From assembly GCA_029851415.1 (NCBI GenBank), contig CM056744.1, positions 14,453,268-14,517,267 on the forward strand: 64,000 nucleotides of DNA. Direction: 5' to 3'. The notes beneath the pieces were generated by a model. It was not told the origin of the DNA. It made no database searches and worked only from the letters and a program-made list of their open reading frames with translations. The position numbers and the translations under genes are program-made. Of the stretch, positions 61,118-64,000 are shown in pieces. The DNA comes from Eretmocerus hayati (lineage: Eukaryota > Arthropoda > Insecta > Hymenoptera > Aphelinidae). Position 1 is the stretch's first letter. Every line of letters begins with the position of its first letter.

Positions 61118-63676
61118 ATGAATATCCGTCGATATCTATCTTCCATCAGCGCGACGTTGATAGTCTTAGCAGTTGGAGCAATTGAATACACTGGGTAAGT
61201 GATTTCGCTCAATTTGGTCAGTAAAATCGATCGATTGGATAGGGATGTGCACTGCTCAATTTGTGATCTTTACATAAAAATAAATATGTATGAAACATCA
61301 TATTTCCCCACTAATCTATTATAAAACTTCCATCTTACATATGCCTCACAATATAGAATATGCTGAAAAACCATTTCCATCCAAAAGTTATTGATGAAAT
61401 ATTTGCGTGGAATTCATGGAGAATGATTCATCTCTATTTAGATATCCACTGTACATAAAATTTACGCATTGCACTTTGCGCACAGTTTATCTCAACTTTT
61501 ACTCACAGTTTATCAAAAAGTACAGTTCGATGCACTGGAGTAAAACCTATTTTTACTCCCTTGGGTCTAAATGTACTATTGTATATTTTTCATCGTTCAT
61601 GCAAAAATTTTCCTCATTCCGTATTTCGATACAAGGATGTAATAGTACATTTCGATACAAGGGTGGAAAACACTATTTTTCTGCATCCGAGCGATGGGTT
61701 TCCGGCCCGAGCCGCAAGCGAGGGTCGGAATCAGCACGAGGATGCGAAAAAGAGGTTTCACACTCGTGTATCTGAACTGTATTTTTTGATCAAATTGGAG
61801 ATATGGGCTGAGCGCAAATTATACTTCTTGGCACAAACATCGAAAGAGCCTATGTATTTTGTACTTGACTTTCTATGATAACGCTTTATCTTTGAGATAA
61901 TTATTCCATTGGAGAATTCCTACTTGATCGACACATTGATTTAGCCCTCATTGAACATTATTATCAATGCACAGATTGAGGTCTGTAATAAATCCATTCA
62001 TTTCTATTTGTTCAGAAGAAAGTTTGTTTAGTTCCGTATTTACGATGATTGACGGATTTCGATGAAATTTGCTTTTACTAGCTTGAAATCCAATTCTCAA
62101 AACGTTCCTCAAAGTTCTTAGTTTTTTCAAATTCTTATTGATTTAATCATAACGTATAAAAATTCCAGGACTCGTTATCGAATTGATGAAATAGCAAGAA
62201 AATACCAGTACACATGGCCGAAATTACTTGAAGAGATTGACCTTGTCACTGCTCCCCTCGGTGACCGCGAAGAGACAGTAACGGTATTAATGATATATTA
62301 CATTTATTCTAAAACATTAAATTTGGATTACCGTGTTAATCAGTATCTTGATCAAGAGATCAAAAGAACTGTATACAACAAAATTTCTGGATCACAATGT
62401 CACATTGACCGGACATGATTATCTTACGTATTCTTTTACGCTGAAGCCGAATAATAGCCCCAAATCGCTCAAAAACCGCAAATTTAAATCGCAAGGAATA
62501 CTTTTCTTAGTCGTTCTTTGACGTAGACAAAATCTTGGATATTTTGCGTAAAAAAGCGCATTTGGATATCTGGCGCAAGCGAGAATTTTGTTCCTCGAAA
62601 TTTTGGAACAGCAAGGTTTATTCCAAAAACAAGTATTCGATCCCAAAAACACGCTATAGCAACTGTTTTTGCGATAAACCTTACTGTTTCAAAATTACAA
62701 TAAAAAAATTCTCGCTGGCGCCGGGTATCCAAATATGCTTTCTCTACGCAAAATGTCCCTCTAAACACGAACCCGTGCTCTATTTTGAGGTACGTCTCGA
62801 TTCTCGGTCTACGTTGAAAAAGTCTCTGAATAAAAAATTTTTGGTCGTTTTATAAAAATCCTGACGTTCTGGATCTATCGGGGGCACGGATTCGCTTTCA
62901 ACGTCAGAAAATACGCAAGGAAACCACGATACGGACAATGTGACATTCTGAACCCAAAATTTTGTTGTACGTACAGTATGCCCCATTATATGAACGTCTA
63001 TGCATGCTCGTTCATGGAAATGATAATACGACTTATTTTTCTCAAATGCAATGGAAATGTATTGATGTTTTTAGGTGTTCTTCAAAGACATCGACATAAG
63101 TTTGTCAGATGGAAGGCTTTACGGCATTGCAAACGCAAAGATACGTCCACAAGATGAATATTATGCCATAACCCAAAATCCATTACTCGTACTGGGAAAA
63201 TTAACGTTTCCACGATTAGAGGCCGATTATGCGTACGAAACATTCATGAATTCTGGAAGGATAAATGTCACCATTATGGAAGTAACGGTTGAAGTCAAAA
63301 TGTACGTCAGACCCGAATCTGAGACAGAATCTGTTGATCCGATATCAAAAATGATTTCTTATGGGTAAGTTGATTTTCTCTCTTCTTTCTTAAGCCAATT
63401 ATCTATTCCCTCTTTGAATACTATTTTACTATGAGATACTTTCATGTTTCTTCCAGAGATGTTGAGATCACCTTCTCGGGTAGCATATTTGACAAAATTA
63501 TGGCGAAATTTGAAGATCGGGTACGGGTGAAACTTCCAGAGATCTTGCAAGATGCAATGCATAAGATTACTCAAGAGATCAAAAAAAGGGTTAACAGAGA
63601 TTTACCGACACTCGCAAAAATTGTGACATCAGTAGTTGGTGAAGAGATTCATGGAAAAACGAAAAATGAAGCTTAG
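61118..63676 (+). CDS. Secreted group-7-allergen-like (TULIP-type) protein, copy 4
   Basis: Fourth paralogue, 233 residues, the shortest. Exons: 61118-61194 (signal peptide MNIRRYLSSISATLIVLAVG, donor GTAAGT), 62169-62283 (TRYRIDEIARKYQYTWPKLL, donor GTATTA), 63075-63364 (LYGIANAKI and LLVLGKLTFPRLEADYAYE) and 63457-63676 (C-terminal helix, TAG). Phases 2, 0, 2. The last exon lacks the cysteine pair and the VTK-type tail of the others and ends GKTKNEA. Exon 2 is six to nine bases longer than in the others. Exon 1 is 77 nt, as in copy 1, while copies 2 and 3 have 65 nt. Intron 2 holds an inverted-repeat element. The frame is intact throughout, so it is probably functional. Confidence 0.75.
61440..61780. 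repeat. TTTGCGCAC/hairpin repeat relative
   Basis: GCACTTTGCGCACAGTTT (about 61471), ATTTCGATACAAGG given twice (61621-61665), and GATGGGTTTCCGGCCCGAGC with nearby GC-rich hairpins. It resembles the block at 13665-13930. It lies in intron 1 of secreted-protein copy 4. Confidence 0.45.
62366..62983. mobile_element. 618-bp inverted-repeat element with nested palindrome
   Basis: The left end ACTGTATACAACAAAATTTC and the right end AAAATTTTGTTGTACGTACAGT are inverted copies, as are the following ATGTCACATTG blocks. Nested inside at about 62567-62738 is a palindrome with GGATATCTGGCGCAAGCGAG facing CTCGCTGGCGCCGGGTATCC. It lies in intron 2 of secreted-protein copy 4. Confidence 0.8.
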
Positions 63677-63916
63677 ATAATAATCAAATATGCAATTGAT
63701 GTGCTGCGCCCGAAATAATCCATGGATTTTGCGAAGAATTTGATGATTTTCTATGGAATATTGTCGTTTCTTTGGTTATCATGTGATTTTTAAAAACTAT
63801 TATTCGTACCACGATTCGTGAATTAAGTGCATTGATCGGCTATGTGAATGTAAGCTTCTTACTGAAACAATCAACGATCAAGTATCAATTATAATATTGT
63901 TGTAAATAATAGGATT

Positions 63917-63922
63917 AATAAA
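63917..63922 (+). terminator. Poly(A) signal of secreted-protein copy 4
   Basis: AATAAA about 240 bases past the stop, in the context TTAATAAAAGCTG, like the site of copy 3. Confidence 0.5.
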
Positions 63923-64000
63923 AGCTGTAATCCAAAATATACTCCGAGTTAATATTGGGATTGCTACATTTCCGATTTCATTTGATTTAATCGTTATCAT

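Overview
This is AT-rich eukaryotic nuclear DNA with spliced genes (GT..AG introns, conserved phases). It comes from an insect. It holds a degenerate insect gustatory-receptor cluster, a girdin/CCDC88 homologue and a tandem family of secreted proteins that look like group-7 allergens (TULIP fold). A hymenopteran is my best guess, but nothing here proves the order.

Layout. (1) 0-15 kb: remains of a tandem array of gustatory receptor (7tm_7) genes on the plus strand. Copy A enters from the left with three intact 3' exons (2244-2645). Copy B is a clear pseudogene (about 4850-6010). Copy C (9968-14945) has intact exons for most of the receptor but an unresolved junction between its first two exons. 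(2) 15-26 kb: a satellite block built on a roughly 10-bp unit, several inverted-repeat elements and no convincing gene. (3) 26.19-33.03 kb: a five-exon girdin-like gene of 1,070 codons (N-terminal HOOK-type domain, long coiled coil), the best supported gene here. (4) 34-64 kb: four tandem, same-strand, four-exon genes for small secreted proteins of 233-259 residues. All four share intron phases 2, 0, 2, which shows that they arose by duplication. Their introns and spacers are crowded with non-autonomous inverted-repeat elements.

The most striking property of the window is the density and variety of fold-back DNA. I count more than fifteen palindromic or terminal-inverted-repeat elements of 0.1-3.4 kb. 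They include a dispersed family with ends like GTGAGTGTACCCAACATGCC (six copies), an 823-bp near-palindrome, a 3.35-kb element with a 980-bp palindrome nested inside it, and a TA-flanked pogo/Tc1-mariner-type element. I found no intact transposase, so these look non-autonomous. A second oddity is a GC-rich hairpin repeat (units like GGGGGCTTCGCCCCC) present twice in opposite orientations, next to a TTTGCGCAC-rich repeat.

Exon boundaries were read from splice consensus, reading frame and comparison between paralogues. No alignment or database search was run, so family names rest on motif recognition.
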